From assembly GCA_013398175.1 (NCBI GenBank), contig VZRZ01006842.1:228422-292421 (forward strand): a stretch of 64,000 nucleotides of DNA, in the 5' to 3' direction. Shown one piece after another: positions 1 to 10,870 of the stretch; within the stretch, counting starts at the first letter, position 1, and each line of letters opens with the position of its first letter. The position numbers were made by a program, and so were the translations under genes. The notes beneath the pieces are model-generated. The model worked only from the letters and a program-made list of their open reading frames with translations. It did not search any database and was not told where the DNA came from. This DNA is from Climacteris rufus (Eukaryota > Chordata > Aves > Passeriformes > Climacteridae).

Positions 1-1161
1 TTTAATTATTTTATACATCTTAAATTTTTTTTTAGGATCTCTCATTAAAGATTGCTTATTTGTAAAGGCCGGTATAATGCTTTTGAGAAAGTTAATCTCA
101 TGTTTTGTACTTCTAATAATTTGAAGGACAAGAAATTTTGTAGTGGATAGTGGTACCTTCTCCGCTGGTGTTTTGCTGTCAATTTACTCCAGCTGCTTCA
201 TGTTTCATTGTATATCATGGCTATTCTACCCCCATGATTTTCACAGTTTAGGATCTTTAGTATTCTGGCAAGGATTTCATGAAGAATTCCCACACTCTTT
301 CGTCCAGGGCTTAGTCAAGCCCAGGTCCATCTTCATTGTGAAGATGAAATGTTATTGGTTTTATTCTTCCATGGAATATACCATATGTAAAACAAGTTTT
401 ACATATTTTGTTAAAAGAATGTAATCAAGTGACTGAATGTTAAGATGGCATTTGACTCTCAGCAGAGTATTTGGGTACCCTGCATACCTTCAGACTGTGA
501 CAAAGATTAAAATTAACCAGCAGTCAGGTAATATGGGCAATTCAGGTATACCAGCTGTTATGTAACCACAGGAAGAGCACAGAGGTTTTGGAAAGATGGC
601 ATCTTACGGTTCATAGAGCTAAAATACTGGGTTTATCCTTATTGCTTGATGTGTTGTGTCCTAACTTAACACTACAAGGACAGGTAACCAGAACAATCCA
701 ATGTCACCAATGCCACTTTACCTTAAATACTTAGGTACAATTACTTCTCATGCTTGTAAGATAAAACTTACATAAGTAGGAGTATGGCACAAGCTATCAA
801 AGTGACCTGAAGGAAAGGAGCATCCGCACAGCTCATCTGGGTTTGCTGCTGTCTTGTTGTTTAGTTCACTTAAGGCTACAACAGTGGCAGTAAATGTCCT
901 GTGCCTGAAATTATACTTGAGGGAACAATATTCTCAACATCATGTAAACAGGTGCCTGGGAAATCAGTTCCTGTAGCATATGAAACGTAAATAACAAACC
1001 CATTACCACATTCTTCATGTGTTTTCACTCTGGTTTATATAGTAGAATTATTTTGACTCTTGTATCCAGAATTTCTCCATTACTGCTGTTATTTTTTCTG
1101 TATTTTTAATTTCAGTGATTATTATTTCTGAGTTACAAGAACTAGAACTGAACTGAATTAC
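1..1161. other. Unique AT-rich non-coding DNA
   Basis: I see no gene, exon or repeat family here. The 93-codon plus-strand frame at 143-424 has no signal peptide, domain or codon regularity. The stretch ends at the TA microsatellite. Confidence 0.6.
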
Positions 1162-1305
1162 TATATATATATATATATATATATAGTNNNNNNNNNNNNN
1201 NNNNNNNNNNNNNNNNNNNNNNNNNNNNNNNNNNNNNNNNNNNNNNNNNNNNNNNNNNNNNNNNNNNNNNNNNNNNNNNNNNNNNNNNNNTATATATATA
1301 TATAT
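1162..1305. repeat. (TA)n microsatellite containing an assembly gap
   Basis: About 25 bases of alternating TA lie left of the gap and about 15 right of it, with 103 N between (1188-1290). The repeat evidently broke the assembly, so its true length is unknown. The apparent 118-codon minus-strand frame at 1048-1404 reads through the N run and is meaningless. Confidence 0.95.
1188..1290. other. Assembly gap (103 N)
   Basis: An uninterrupted run of N sits between two TA tracts. The length may be an estimate rather than a measured size. Confidence 0.99.
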
Positions 1306-1337
1306 GCAGTCAAGGAATTGCTTTTTTCTGTGTGATT

Positions 1338-1627
1338 TCACAGAATCACAGATTTGCTGACTGATTGAGGTGGGAAAAAAGCCTGTGGAATGCATCTGGT
1401 CCAATCTCTCTGCTTAATTAGGGCCACCTCGGACCAGGTGCCCAGGACCATATTCAGATGGCTTTTGAATATCTCCAAAGATGGAAACTCCACGACTTCT
1501 CTGGGCAGCCTGTGCCAGCATCCAGTCACCCTTCACAGTAAAAAGTGTTTCCTGATGCTTAGAGGGAACCTCTCATGTGTCAGTTTGTGACCATGGTCTC
1601 TGGTTCTGGCACTGGATACCACTCTTC
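1338..1627 (-). mobile_element. CR1 LINE, 5'-truncated 3' fragment
   Basis: Read on the plus strand, the segment opens with the reverse complement of a CR1 tail (CACAGAATCACAGA), followed by the GAGGTGGGAAAAAAGCCTGTGG block. Then come the typical reverse-strand blocks around TCTGGGCAGCCTGTGCCAGC and TAAAAAGTGTTTCCTGATG. CR1 is the dominant LINE of birds and is usually severely 5'-truncated, as here (about 290 bp, with no reverse transcriptase left). Divergence from what I know of the consensus is high, so this is an old insertion. The frames at 1338-1590 on both strands are translations of this element, not genes. The left end is well fixed by the tail; the right end is approximate. Confidence 0.88.
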
Positions 1628-2854
1628 ATTGTCTATATTCTGTTAAAAGTTCTTAATTAATGTAATCCTAAATCTAAAAACAAAATTTATGCAAGGAAGA
1701 AAATCATTATATCAATACTTGATAAAGCATCTGAGTTCCATAAATCCTCTACATAATTGTAGCATATAATATCTTTAATCAATTATTTACATCTGTTGCA
1801 GATAGTTATGAAATAGATGCAATTAATTTAATGAAACATTTTGCCCATGTTGATGTTAATCCATGTCAGAGTAAGTAACAACTGTGCACTTAAGAGTAAT
1901 TTTACTTCTGAGATTTGGGGTTTTCTAATGCTACCTTTCACATAGTTACAACATATCTATCATGTTCTTTAACCTATTAATTACAAAAACATGCTTTCAA
2001 TCTTAATTTAGTTTTAACAGAGAGTATTCTCTGTGGTATACCATATAATTTTTGGCTTTGTCTTCAAAAATTTAAAGTTACAGACCCAAGAGAATGTTCT
2101 TAGAGAACATGCAGACTCCAGTTTAAAGATTTTAGGTCTATGGAATAAAATATTTGCTTTTATTTTAGGCATAATTTATAAACTGCTTTGTAGAAAACAA
2201 CTGACAGTTTGTCTGCCAAAACTCCCTGGGTTTTTAGGAGCTCAAGGTAGGCATGGTATAGGGTGACATCCCAGTGCACATGTCCATGTAAATATGCAAT
2301 TGTAAAATCTTTAAGGAGCAGTCAGTGATAGAAGCAAGGACTTCCTGATTTAATATTACATTCTTCTGCAACCCTACAGAACTATTGCTGTACAGCTGTA
2401 CTATAGTGGCTCCTTAAATTGCTATTGTGAATTCCTGCTGATGAATATAACTATTACACGTGGAACTGTACCTTAAAAGAAGGTTATTAGGAATAGAGAA
2501 TAAAACACTTAAAAGATACAAAATGCCAGAGACATTTTTCAAAAGGGCAAAGAAATACCTATTATTAGCTTAAACAACTGGAAGAAACAGGCAAAGATTT
2601 ATGCACATAAACCTGTGACTAAAAAACTAGTAGGCGACTTCAAAGTAAATAAACTAATAACCTGTGCAAGAATTATGGGTTAGAATAATGTCAGGATGAA
2701 AACAAATGAAGATATACCACACTACTTTCATGTCCTCTGAATTCAAGGTGTTACATAAGCTTTGGTTTCCAGCCTTACCTTTAGAAACAAATGAGTACAA
2801 TTGAACATTTTTTAAATTGAATAGTATGTCCTGGTGTTTGAGCCTGTTTGTATG
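1628..2854. other. Unique AT-rich non-coding DNA
   Basis: I recognise no gene or repeat. The 77-codon plus-strand frame at 2033-2266 has no recognisable domain. This is the left flank of the solo LTR, and its last bases (CCTGG) are one copy of the target-site duplication. Confidence 0.55.
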
Positions 2855-2859
2855 CCTGG
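2855..2859. repeat. Target-site duplication, left copy
   Basis: CCTGG stands directly before the TG that opens the LTR and recurs exactly at 3807-3811 after its terminal CA. Five bases fits an ERVL-type or ERVK-type integration. Confidence 0.8.
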
Positions 2860-3806
2860 TGTAGTGGTTTAGCTCTGGCTGACTGCCAAAGCTTCCACTA
2901 GAGCCGCTTTTCCGCCTTCCCCCTCCCTCCACCGATGGACAGGGAGAAGGAATGTGTTGCTGAGATATGTACCCTGGCTGGATAGAGATACGGCCAAAAC
3001 AAGGTCAGTGCTTATAAGTGATAAAGTGAATTTATTACAGAGTTAAAGGAGCAAGCAAGAAACATCTTTTAACCCCTCTTTTCTCCTTCATTCTTCCCTT
3101 TCCCCCTCCTCCCCCCAACAGCAGATCCACAGCTCTCCCTTTTCCCAGAAGGTAAAGGGAACCCGGGGGGGTTTTCCCTCCTAGTGGTTCAGTTAGTTCA
3201 TCCCTTAGATGTTTCCTTCTTCTTCTTGGCTAAATACCTGAAAAGGGAGGTTAGGTTTTTCCTCTCAGACGTCTCTCTCTCCTCTTTCTCACCATGGCAG
3301 GTTTGCAGAAGTTGGCAGGCAGCCCGCCCGGACCTGCCGCTGCTCCATCACTCTCTCCCTCCGTCAAGCTGGTNGGGTGGATCTCGGCTTCACTGCATTT
3401 GGTTCAGTCCCTTACCACAGGCTGTGAAGATGTCTCAGCTCCAATGATTTAAGAACCTCCTCTCCTGTTGCTCCTCTTCTTGACAGACTGGCAGATTTTG
3501 CTGGCTCCCGTATCAGTTGTTTCCTTTTCATGCTATACTCCTTCTCCTCTGCCTACCTACACCTACGTGACTACATGGCGCACACCTGCATACTACTGAG
3601 ATTGCTTCTTAAATATGCTGTCACAGGGGCGTTATTTTCCTTCCTAATTGGCTCAACTCTGGAAAACAGCATATCAATCTTCCAGGAGCTGTCACAGATA
3701 GGCCCTGACTGGACAGCTGTGGGAGCTTCTGGAAGCTCCTTACAGGGGCCATCTTTTGGCCCCTACCACACCCAAAACCTAGACCTCCAAAACTCAAACT
3801 ACCACA
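2860..3806 (-). mobile_element. Solo LTR of an endogenous retrovirus (ERVL-like), complete
   Basis: The element begins TGTAGTGGTTT and ends AAACTACCACA, an imperfect inverted pair with canonical TG/CA ends, and it is flanked by an exact CCTGG duplication. Length is 947 bp. The reverse-strand polyadenylation signal (TTTATT at 3031-3036 on plus) places transcription on the minus strand, with U5 at the left. A tract of pyrimidines (about 3060-3180) and GC-richer DNA lie inside. No gag, pol or env is attached, so this is a recombination-derived solo LTR. A second member of the family begins at 63758. One ambiguous base lies at 3374. The frames at 3184-3447 and 3530-3913 are LTR sequence, not genes. 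ERVL assignment rests on end sequence and duplication length; ERVK is the alternative. Confidence 0.88.
3374..3374. other. Single ambiguous base (N)
   Basis: An isolated N lies inside the solo LTR. Unlike the N at 42486, it is not flanked by a duplicated block. Confidence 0.98.
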
Positions 3807-3811
3807 CCTGG
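3807..3811. repeat. Target-site duplication, right copy
   Basis: CCTGG follows the terminal ACCACA of the LTR and matches 2855-2859 exactly. Confidence 0.8.
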
Positions 3812-4353
3812 TTCATAACTTATTTAGAAGCAACGTATAAAAGAGACCAAAGAAATTTCATGGTCTGTTTAAATCATGGAGACAGATATTTTATTTTCTG
3901 TAAGAGACTTTAAGATTAGAAAACCTCAGCTCATATGAATGTATGGAAGTAAAGATAATCAGCATGGGATGAACAATTTAGTAAATTAGACAAAAGAAGC
4001 TTCAAATTAGGGATTTTTTAATACACTCCTTGGATTTGGTGAAACAAATCTTTCTCAGTCTTGACAATGAGATCTGTGGTGTGTTATTACACAGGGCAAC
4101 ATGAGGCTCTACCTTGGTCTTGCTGCTTGGATTTGGGCAGTCTGTATTGCTGCTTGTCCACCTTTCCATGACTGGAAATGAAAAGTAATTGACATAGCTC
4201 TGACAGACTGACATATCTCTCACTGATTTTTCTAGACTGATGTCTATTGAAGGATGGCTTCAGTGAATATATGTAATTTCATATCTTTTGATAAATTGTG
4301 AACAATTTATGACTCTTGCAAGAACCTTGACCTCTGTGTATGACTGTGGTATT
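3812..4353. other. Unique non-coding DNA between LTR and CR1
   Basis: I see nothing recognisable. The 73-codon minus-strand frame at 4002-4223 shows no domain. Confidence 0.55.
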
Positions 4354-4454
4354 TATGGACATGGTTTAGTGGTGCACCTGTCAGTGCTGTGTTCGTGGTT
4401 GTAATCAATGATATTAGAGGTCTTTTCCAATGCTAATGAATCTATGAATCTATG
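4354..4454 (+). mobile_element. CR1 LINE 3' end (about 100 bp)
   Basis: The segment matches the CR1 3' terminus in sense orientation. The block around ATGGACATGGTTTAGTGGTG is followed by CAGTGCTGTGTT, GATATTAGAGGTCTTTTCC, and the terminal 8-bp repeats GAATCTATGAATCTATG, which are the hallmark of the CR1 tail used for self-priming. Only the last 100 bases were inserted, typical of 5' truncation during target-primed reverse transcription. It lies on the opposite strand to the CR1 at 1338. No duplication of the insertion site is evident, which is normal for CR1. Confidence 0.93.
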
Positions 4455-7400
4455 ACTCCAAGCTCTATATGAAATACTGAGGGCAAGCAATTTTGTTCCA
4501 GCTCAGAACTTTTCTGGAAGCGTCTTGTTGGTATTTTGAAAATGTTACTAAATACATATATATACACGGCTATATAAACACGAAGACATTTGTTCTGTGT
4601 GGAGTTGTATCTTATAATTAGTGGGAAAAAAATTCTACAGGATTCCTCAGCAGCTGCATGTTTATAATACATCTGACTCAGATATGATATGACAGATGTT
4701 CAAAACACACTTATTTGATCAACAAAGAATTTCACATTGCAATTTGTGTGTTTTACCTCTTATCTTACTACTATGCTGCCTTTGAGAAGAATTTCACTCT
4801 GTCTCCTCTTCACCCTACCATTAAGTGGCAGAAGACAGCAGGTAGGTCTCCTTTACCCTTCTCTTGCCAAGGTTGAAAGCATTCCCTGTACTTAATGTGT
4901 TCCATTCATCATCCTGGTAGTCCTACACTAGGCACTCTCCATTATGCCAGTATCCTTTTTGTACTAGGGAGCAGCACTCTGGATGAGTGTCACAAGTAAC
5001 AAATAAAAAAGGATGGCTTCCCTCAGCCATCTGCATCATGTCCTGCAGATGAAGTCCCAGGGGAGGTTCTTTACTGCCAGGGCACATGGCTGGCTGGGTT
5101 TACAACCATTTTGAAATTAAAATCTTGGTAAATCTTCTAAAAAAAAATGTACTGCTTATAGTAAAATAGTCAAAGAAAAATCCTCATGTGAAATCACAGC
5201 TGCTTATGTCACAGATATGACATGTAGCACCAGGTCACAGGGAAACACCTTTGGTCCCAGTTCCACTTGGGAGAATCTGCATGCAGAGCGTGTCCAGATC
5301 AGGGATGCCCCTGGCTGCCAGCATCAGAGCATGCAATGGGTGCAGTCAGTCTGTTTCAGCAGTTACCCTGTTGCAGGGTTGCAGTGAAATTTGTTCCCTG
5401 GTACTCCCACTAGGAACGGACATCCTGTCCCTCACAACCTATTGCCCAACAACAGCTGCTTTATTATTTGTATACTTTGTCTTTTTGCTAAATATCCAAT
5501 GTGGATTTCAAAAATATATGTGAAATCAATGATATCCATAAAGATCAGTCTCTGTAGTAAGAGGACACTTCTACATAATTTATTAATGGTTACTAAATTA
5601 TTAATATCAGCTATAAGAGCATAGCATGGACTGAGCTGTTAAAGAATCTTGCTCTGGTTTCAGAGGCCTCATCTTGAGCCACACTTTGGACTTCTGTTGT
5701 GGGCTCAACCTAATTACTTAAACTGAAATTTGGTTCATGGTCATTTCATTAAGTACTCAAAAGCTGCTATAGATGTGATACTGATCATATGAGCCATAGG
5801 TACAAGAAAGCTTCCCCTAATGGACCAACAAAGGATGCTTGATTTTTGGCAAACTCTTCACATTGGCTTACTCAAAGCAGGTCAAAGGAATGAGTCAAAG
5901 ATCTTTACAGGCTGATCTTCAAAGCCCTATAATACATCTGTAATAAGGTTATTTTAATCTATGGTGTTCTAAGCTATGTAGAAATAAACACTATTACCAT
6001 CTAAAAATAATTTAAATACTAATAATTTAATAATTCTTTGTGAAAGGGATGTATTTATAAATTTACACTTGATTTAATTTAAAAGAATTTCACATTTACA
6101 TTATAAATTTAATTGTTCATTTTAGCAGTGGGATTGATCTGAAAACACATAGGTATGTTTTTGATTTAACTTGCTTGCTTTCTTCAAAATGATATTGCTT
6201 ATATCCCTATATAATTTCAGCTGAGTACTGCTGGCAAGCTTACTGCAACTTTTATTGTCATCTATTGACGATGTTATTGAATGTATTTGACTAAACTGAT
6301 AAAAATACAGCTACACAGAAGAAAATAGTAAGCTCTGCATAATATCCATAAAGATTAAAAGTGAATAGATTAATTGTTGTAAAAGACTCGGTTCATATAG
6401 CCTTATCAAAGTAGAAGTTGCCTTTCAATAAAAATAACCCCATTACTATGTTAAATTTACATTACAAGATCATGGTTGTGAAATTCAGCCTTCACAAGTA
6501 TGATACTGTGAACTCATAGTAAGTCTCCAAATACTTCACTTTTGGAGAATTAGCTGGATGGTGGTATATGAATAAAGCATTAATTGATGTCTTGTTTCAT
6601 TGGTATTGTTAAACACATAGCCTTTTTCTATTTACTGAATGTTTTTTTAATTCACAACAGTAAATGAGAACAGCAGTTAATCTCCATAGTGTACTAGTCA
6701 GTTAGATGGTGAAAGATACATTTTCTATTTCCAGATGGAGCTGTAGCCCCTAATTTCAACCCCCTAATTTTTGACTCGTTTGGGACTTCCAGGGCCTTTT
6801 ATCTTCACTGATTCTGATCAGATAAAACCATATTTTCAATTATCTCAGTGTTAATTATGAATTTCTGGAGTGTCCAGACTTCTATAGGTCTTAGCTAAAG
6901 AATACACTTTAAACTGGATTTAATTTTAGTTCTCAAAGTAGCTTCATAGCACTCTCCATTCCCAAGAATTATAAAGAATACATTCTGAATTACCTGTGAA
7001 GTTAGCCTAAAATCATGTGAGCATGAATCAAATGATTGCAAATTAGTAATTTTAGTCTCTCAGGTCTGACATACATTTCAAATGTAGCTATATTCATATT
7101 AATTTTTAGATATGTATTTCTGTATATAGTGAAATATATAGATAATACTTAAAAGTTTTCATGGAACATCAGCTGAATTTCAAGAAAACAGCTTTAGATA
7201 GTATTATTTTCCTTTTGACTTGTGAGCTTTGCAAATACATTGCATCCTTTTTTTCGAAAGTGTATGTTTTTCACTACTTATAATTTTTATTGTTACTAGA
7301 AAATTCTACTCATCTTTAGAAACTGAAAAGATTTTGTGCATCAACTATTACAATTAACTTTTTTGTTTGTTCATTAAAAGAACATCCCAGATTATATGCA

Positions 7401-9349
7401 TTCCGGAAGTTAGTGACTGGAAATAATTAATTAATAATTTATACTCGGCAGGCAACTGAAAAGGCACTTACATTTTAATATCATGACAGAAAAACCTGTC
7501 ATCTGTATACATGTATATAGTAAAAAAAGACTAAATAAATAAATAATAACAGTCTCATATAGCAGATGAAGGCATCATGAGAGTTAGGCTATACTGGAGG
7601 AGAGATGACCTCTTATCTTTTTATGTCTTTAAAAACGGTATCAGAGGTCTCCATAGTGTAGCCAAGCATTAGCATTAGGCTCAATATAAGGTAAATGAAA
7701 GAAGTGTATTGGTCTGTACTATGGAGTCAAGAATATGTTATTTTTACTCTTTAGTGGCATTTCTGGAAGGTCTATAAGCCTTGAGCACATACCAGATTTG
7801 CGTAAATCATCTAATAGTCCTTTCTGTTCTCTCTAAAGTTTTTATCTACATGAAAATCCTTACAGATTTGAAAACATAGATATGATTTCAGTCTTTTCTG
7901 AAGCTGAAACTCAGCAGGGCATCTCAATTACCAGCCAGCTTTTGAGTGGTAAAATGAGGTACCAGCCACAGCTGACACAGGCTGCAGCAGAAGAATCAAT
8001 AGCCAAAATGGATGTCACCATTACAGCTGATCCAGGGCCCAGCTTGTAATGCCCAGATCCATGTGTCTGCAGACGCAGTTCACAGCAACTGTGGAATAAC
8101 AGGAGAAGAAAGGGAAGAAAGAATAGTTATGAGAAGCAACTTACATAAAGCAGGAGGTTATATTACTGCAGTACTTCAGCTGAAATAAAGGAAATTAATA
8201 AAGGAGCAAAGGGAAATCATCCAGAAGAAATGGAAACTCTAATCAAGTTGATGGAAGGCAGTTACAAGGACTGGAGGAAGGCAAACAAGATCTTAATTAC
8301 CTCAGAGCAGGGTGAAGAGTGAATCTTTATCAAGAAACATTTTCCTAGCCAGGACTCCAGGCCAAAAAGCCACAGTGTGAGATGAAAGGTCATGCCGGGG
8401 GAGACAATATAGACAAGAGAGACAAAAAAGACCAATGCAAGAGACATAAAAAATTAACTAGTATACAACATCATGGAAAGCACACAAAGAATGAAATGAA
8501 ACAACGCTGAATGTGAGAAATGGAAGAAGAAAAAAAGATGCAAGCTGATGGGGAATGCAATGTAAGGACTGAAAAGCTGTTTACTTCTGAAGTTGCTAAT
8601 TTCTCTGTTTGCACTCATAGTTACTTGTAAATGACACGGGCTGTATAGAAAGAAATAAGGATCAAGATGTGCAATATGGCAAAAAACAAGTTAAATGAGT
8701 TAAAAAAAGGAGATGGTATAACTGGAAATAATTGCTTGAGGTACTATTCTGTTATCAACATACATATTGGACTCAGGGGCTGCATACTAGCACTGGTCCA
8801 TGCTAGTGAATGGCTTGCAAACTGCCTAGTGAGAGTAATCCCTGTCCCATTCCAGCTGTTGAGCTGTGACAAGGGATGACTTTGAAGAACACTACCTGGT
8901 TTTGGCTAAATTCCTGGCAAAGAACTCTCTAGTTACTACTATAAATAGTCGTGGTCAAGTGGGAAACAATGTTTCCAGACTTACATAATTTACTATGATA
9001 AAAGCGAGTCCAGGATAAATAGCATGAGAAGTGGTGTTTCACTTCAACCATAGGAGCAAATCCAGCCATAGAGAAATGGCAACTGAGGGTACTGTAAGGG
9101 GTTATTGTCTAACAGAGAGATAGGTGGAAGGGACCAAGGGCAATTGAACACCAATACAGGCTTCCTGCTACAAATGTAAATGAGTGATGATGAAACTGGC
9201 AAGGAACAATCAAAGCAGAAAAGAAAGGTAGGATTAAAGATCAAGATCTCAGGTTTGGCAAAGCAGGATTTGAAGTTTCAATACTCATTCACTAGCATCA
9301 TTCCTGTCTGCACTGCTGCATGCAGTTTATCAGGCGACAAGAAAGGCTG
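4455..9349. other. Long unique AT-rich non-coding stretch
   Basis: I find no gene or recognisable repeat in this stretch. AT content is highest between about 5.9 and 7.5 kb. The short frames at 5251-5523, 8262-8447, 8667-8879 and 9044-9244 have no domains or plausible exon context. Regulatory elements may be present but cannot be recognised by eye. Confidence 0.5.
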
Positions 9350-9386
9350 CTATTAAAAATTAGACAATCCTATTAAAAATTAGACA
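9350..9386. repeat. Short tandem duplication, 20-bp period, two copies
   Basis: CTATTAAAAATTAGACA occurs at 9350-9366 and again at 9370-9386, separated by three bases. This looks like a small local duplication, probably by replication slippage. Confidence 0.9.
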
Positions 9387-10725
9387 CCATTTCCCAAAAC
9401 TGAATTTCAGGCATGTTTTAAAATGTTCCATATCTCTCTGGAGGAATCATCAATTCACTGGTGGGTGTGCTGCAGGGTCCCAAAATCTTCAAAACATTCA
9501 TGAACTCAGCCTTTATTTAATATTCTGTGGACATATTCTTAAAACGTCAGTGCATATTTTAGGCACTTCACTGCACTTTTGTGCGTCACTTCATGTTTTT
9601 AGTTTCTGTTCTGAAGTGCAAATATTTGAGACACCACTGAAAAACCTCCAATTGCCATTGTACTCTCTCTGCAGTTTCTTTTGATTCATAATAATAGCTC
9701 ATCATGGGAACTGTTTCTCTGTACACTTACATGTATACTGCTCAATGCAGGTTGTTTGGCAAGAGACATGTATACCCTCAAGGGAAGGAAATACTTTGTT
9801 CATATCTTACCCCACAAGAGAAGGTGCAAACAAGCTTTGCGTGGGGAAATGATCCTGTGTATTGGCAGTTGATTCTTCCAAAGTTGTTACTCCAAAGCTG
9901 GATAACATGCTACCTATCATGGTTGGTATAATATACTGACATTAAAAATATATATAAATTTCAGAATATTTCCATTTCAAACCATTAAAAATGAAAAGAA
10001 ATGTTTTTGAAAAAAATGAGTAATACTGATTTAAAATGTTGATTCCTTTCCATGCAAGTGCAGTGTTTTGATGACAATTAAATACTCTTATACTATTTAT
10101 TTGAAACATAAACTGTATTCAAAGTGATTTATTTTTTAAATCAGAAGTATAAAAAATAATATTGAAAAAAGCAACTCCCTACAATGCCTTGAGCTGTAAG
10201 AGATTCTGTGTGAAAAACAATGAACCTTGAACTAAAATTCTGTAAGACAGATCTGCTTATTTTTTTTCAAATAGAGTTATATTTTCTTGAATTACAAGCG
10301 TACATTGATAACAATCATAGCTCAGATACGTCACTTTGGAGACATATACTTTTTTTGGGATATGTGTTTTTCATTCTGTGACAGAATGCTGTATTTTCTT
10401 CTGTAATACAGATTCTATTTACAGAATTTTATGATTGGATGCACATGTAACATAGTGTTCAAACTTCAAATTTTATTAAGCCTCTCTGCAATAAAGGAAA
10501 AGATTTGCTTATTTTTTATTTGTTGCCTTCCTTTTTGGTGTACTGAAATAGAGAGTAAATTTGTGAATTACACATATTACGCACAGCCTGGGCATGTCAT
10601 TCATTTATTTTATTGGTAGATGAACATTTGGGACACAAATTTAGAGATGTTGTGGGCTATTTAGCCTTTTGTTTTTGTGCAAGTGTAGTTCTTAATCTAT
10701 GTTGGTGGCAACATGGACCAGAAGA
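9387..10725. other. Unique AT-rich non-coding DNA
   Basis: I recognise no gene. The overlapping 63- and 75-codon plus-strand frames at 9681-9931 are unsupported by any motif. Confidence 0.5.
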
Positions 10726-10870
10726 TTAGCACTGGGACTGCAAGCAGGATTTCTGGGTGCTATTTCTGGTTCAGTCAGTGGCTTGCCAGATCACTACAGG
10801 CATTTGCTCTTGGCCTCAGTTTCCTTACAGATAAAGTAGAAGTGACAACACTAGATTTCCTTTGCAAACT
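10726..10870 (+). mobile_element. Ancient CORE/MIR-type SINE remnant
   Basis: The order of blocks follows the amniote MIR/CORE-SINE. GCACTGGGACTGCAAGCAGG leads into TTTCTGGGTGCTATTTCTGG (the 'gggttctattcctggctc' region), then CAGTGGCTTGCCAGATCAC. Next come GGCCTCAGTTTCC (10812-10824) followed by a degraded 'atctgtaaaatg' block (ACAGATAAAGTAGAAGTGA), and the segment ends near ATTTCCTTTGCAAA. Elements of this kind expanded before the crocodile-bird-turtle radiation and survive in birds only as strongly diverged copies. The copy is about 145 bp, sense on plus; the ends are approximate. It lies alone in unique sequence. Confidence 0.68.

Noticed and set aside
1048..1404. 118-codon minus-strand open frame
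   Set aside because: It is open only because it crosses 103 N and a TA repeat.
3530..3913. 127-codon plus-strand open frame
   Set aside because: It lies mostly inside the solo LTR 2860-3806 and on the strand opposite to that element's polarity.
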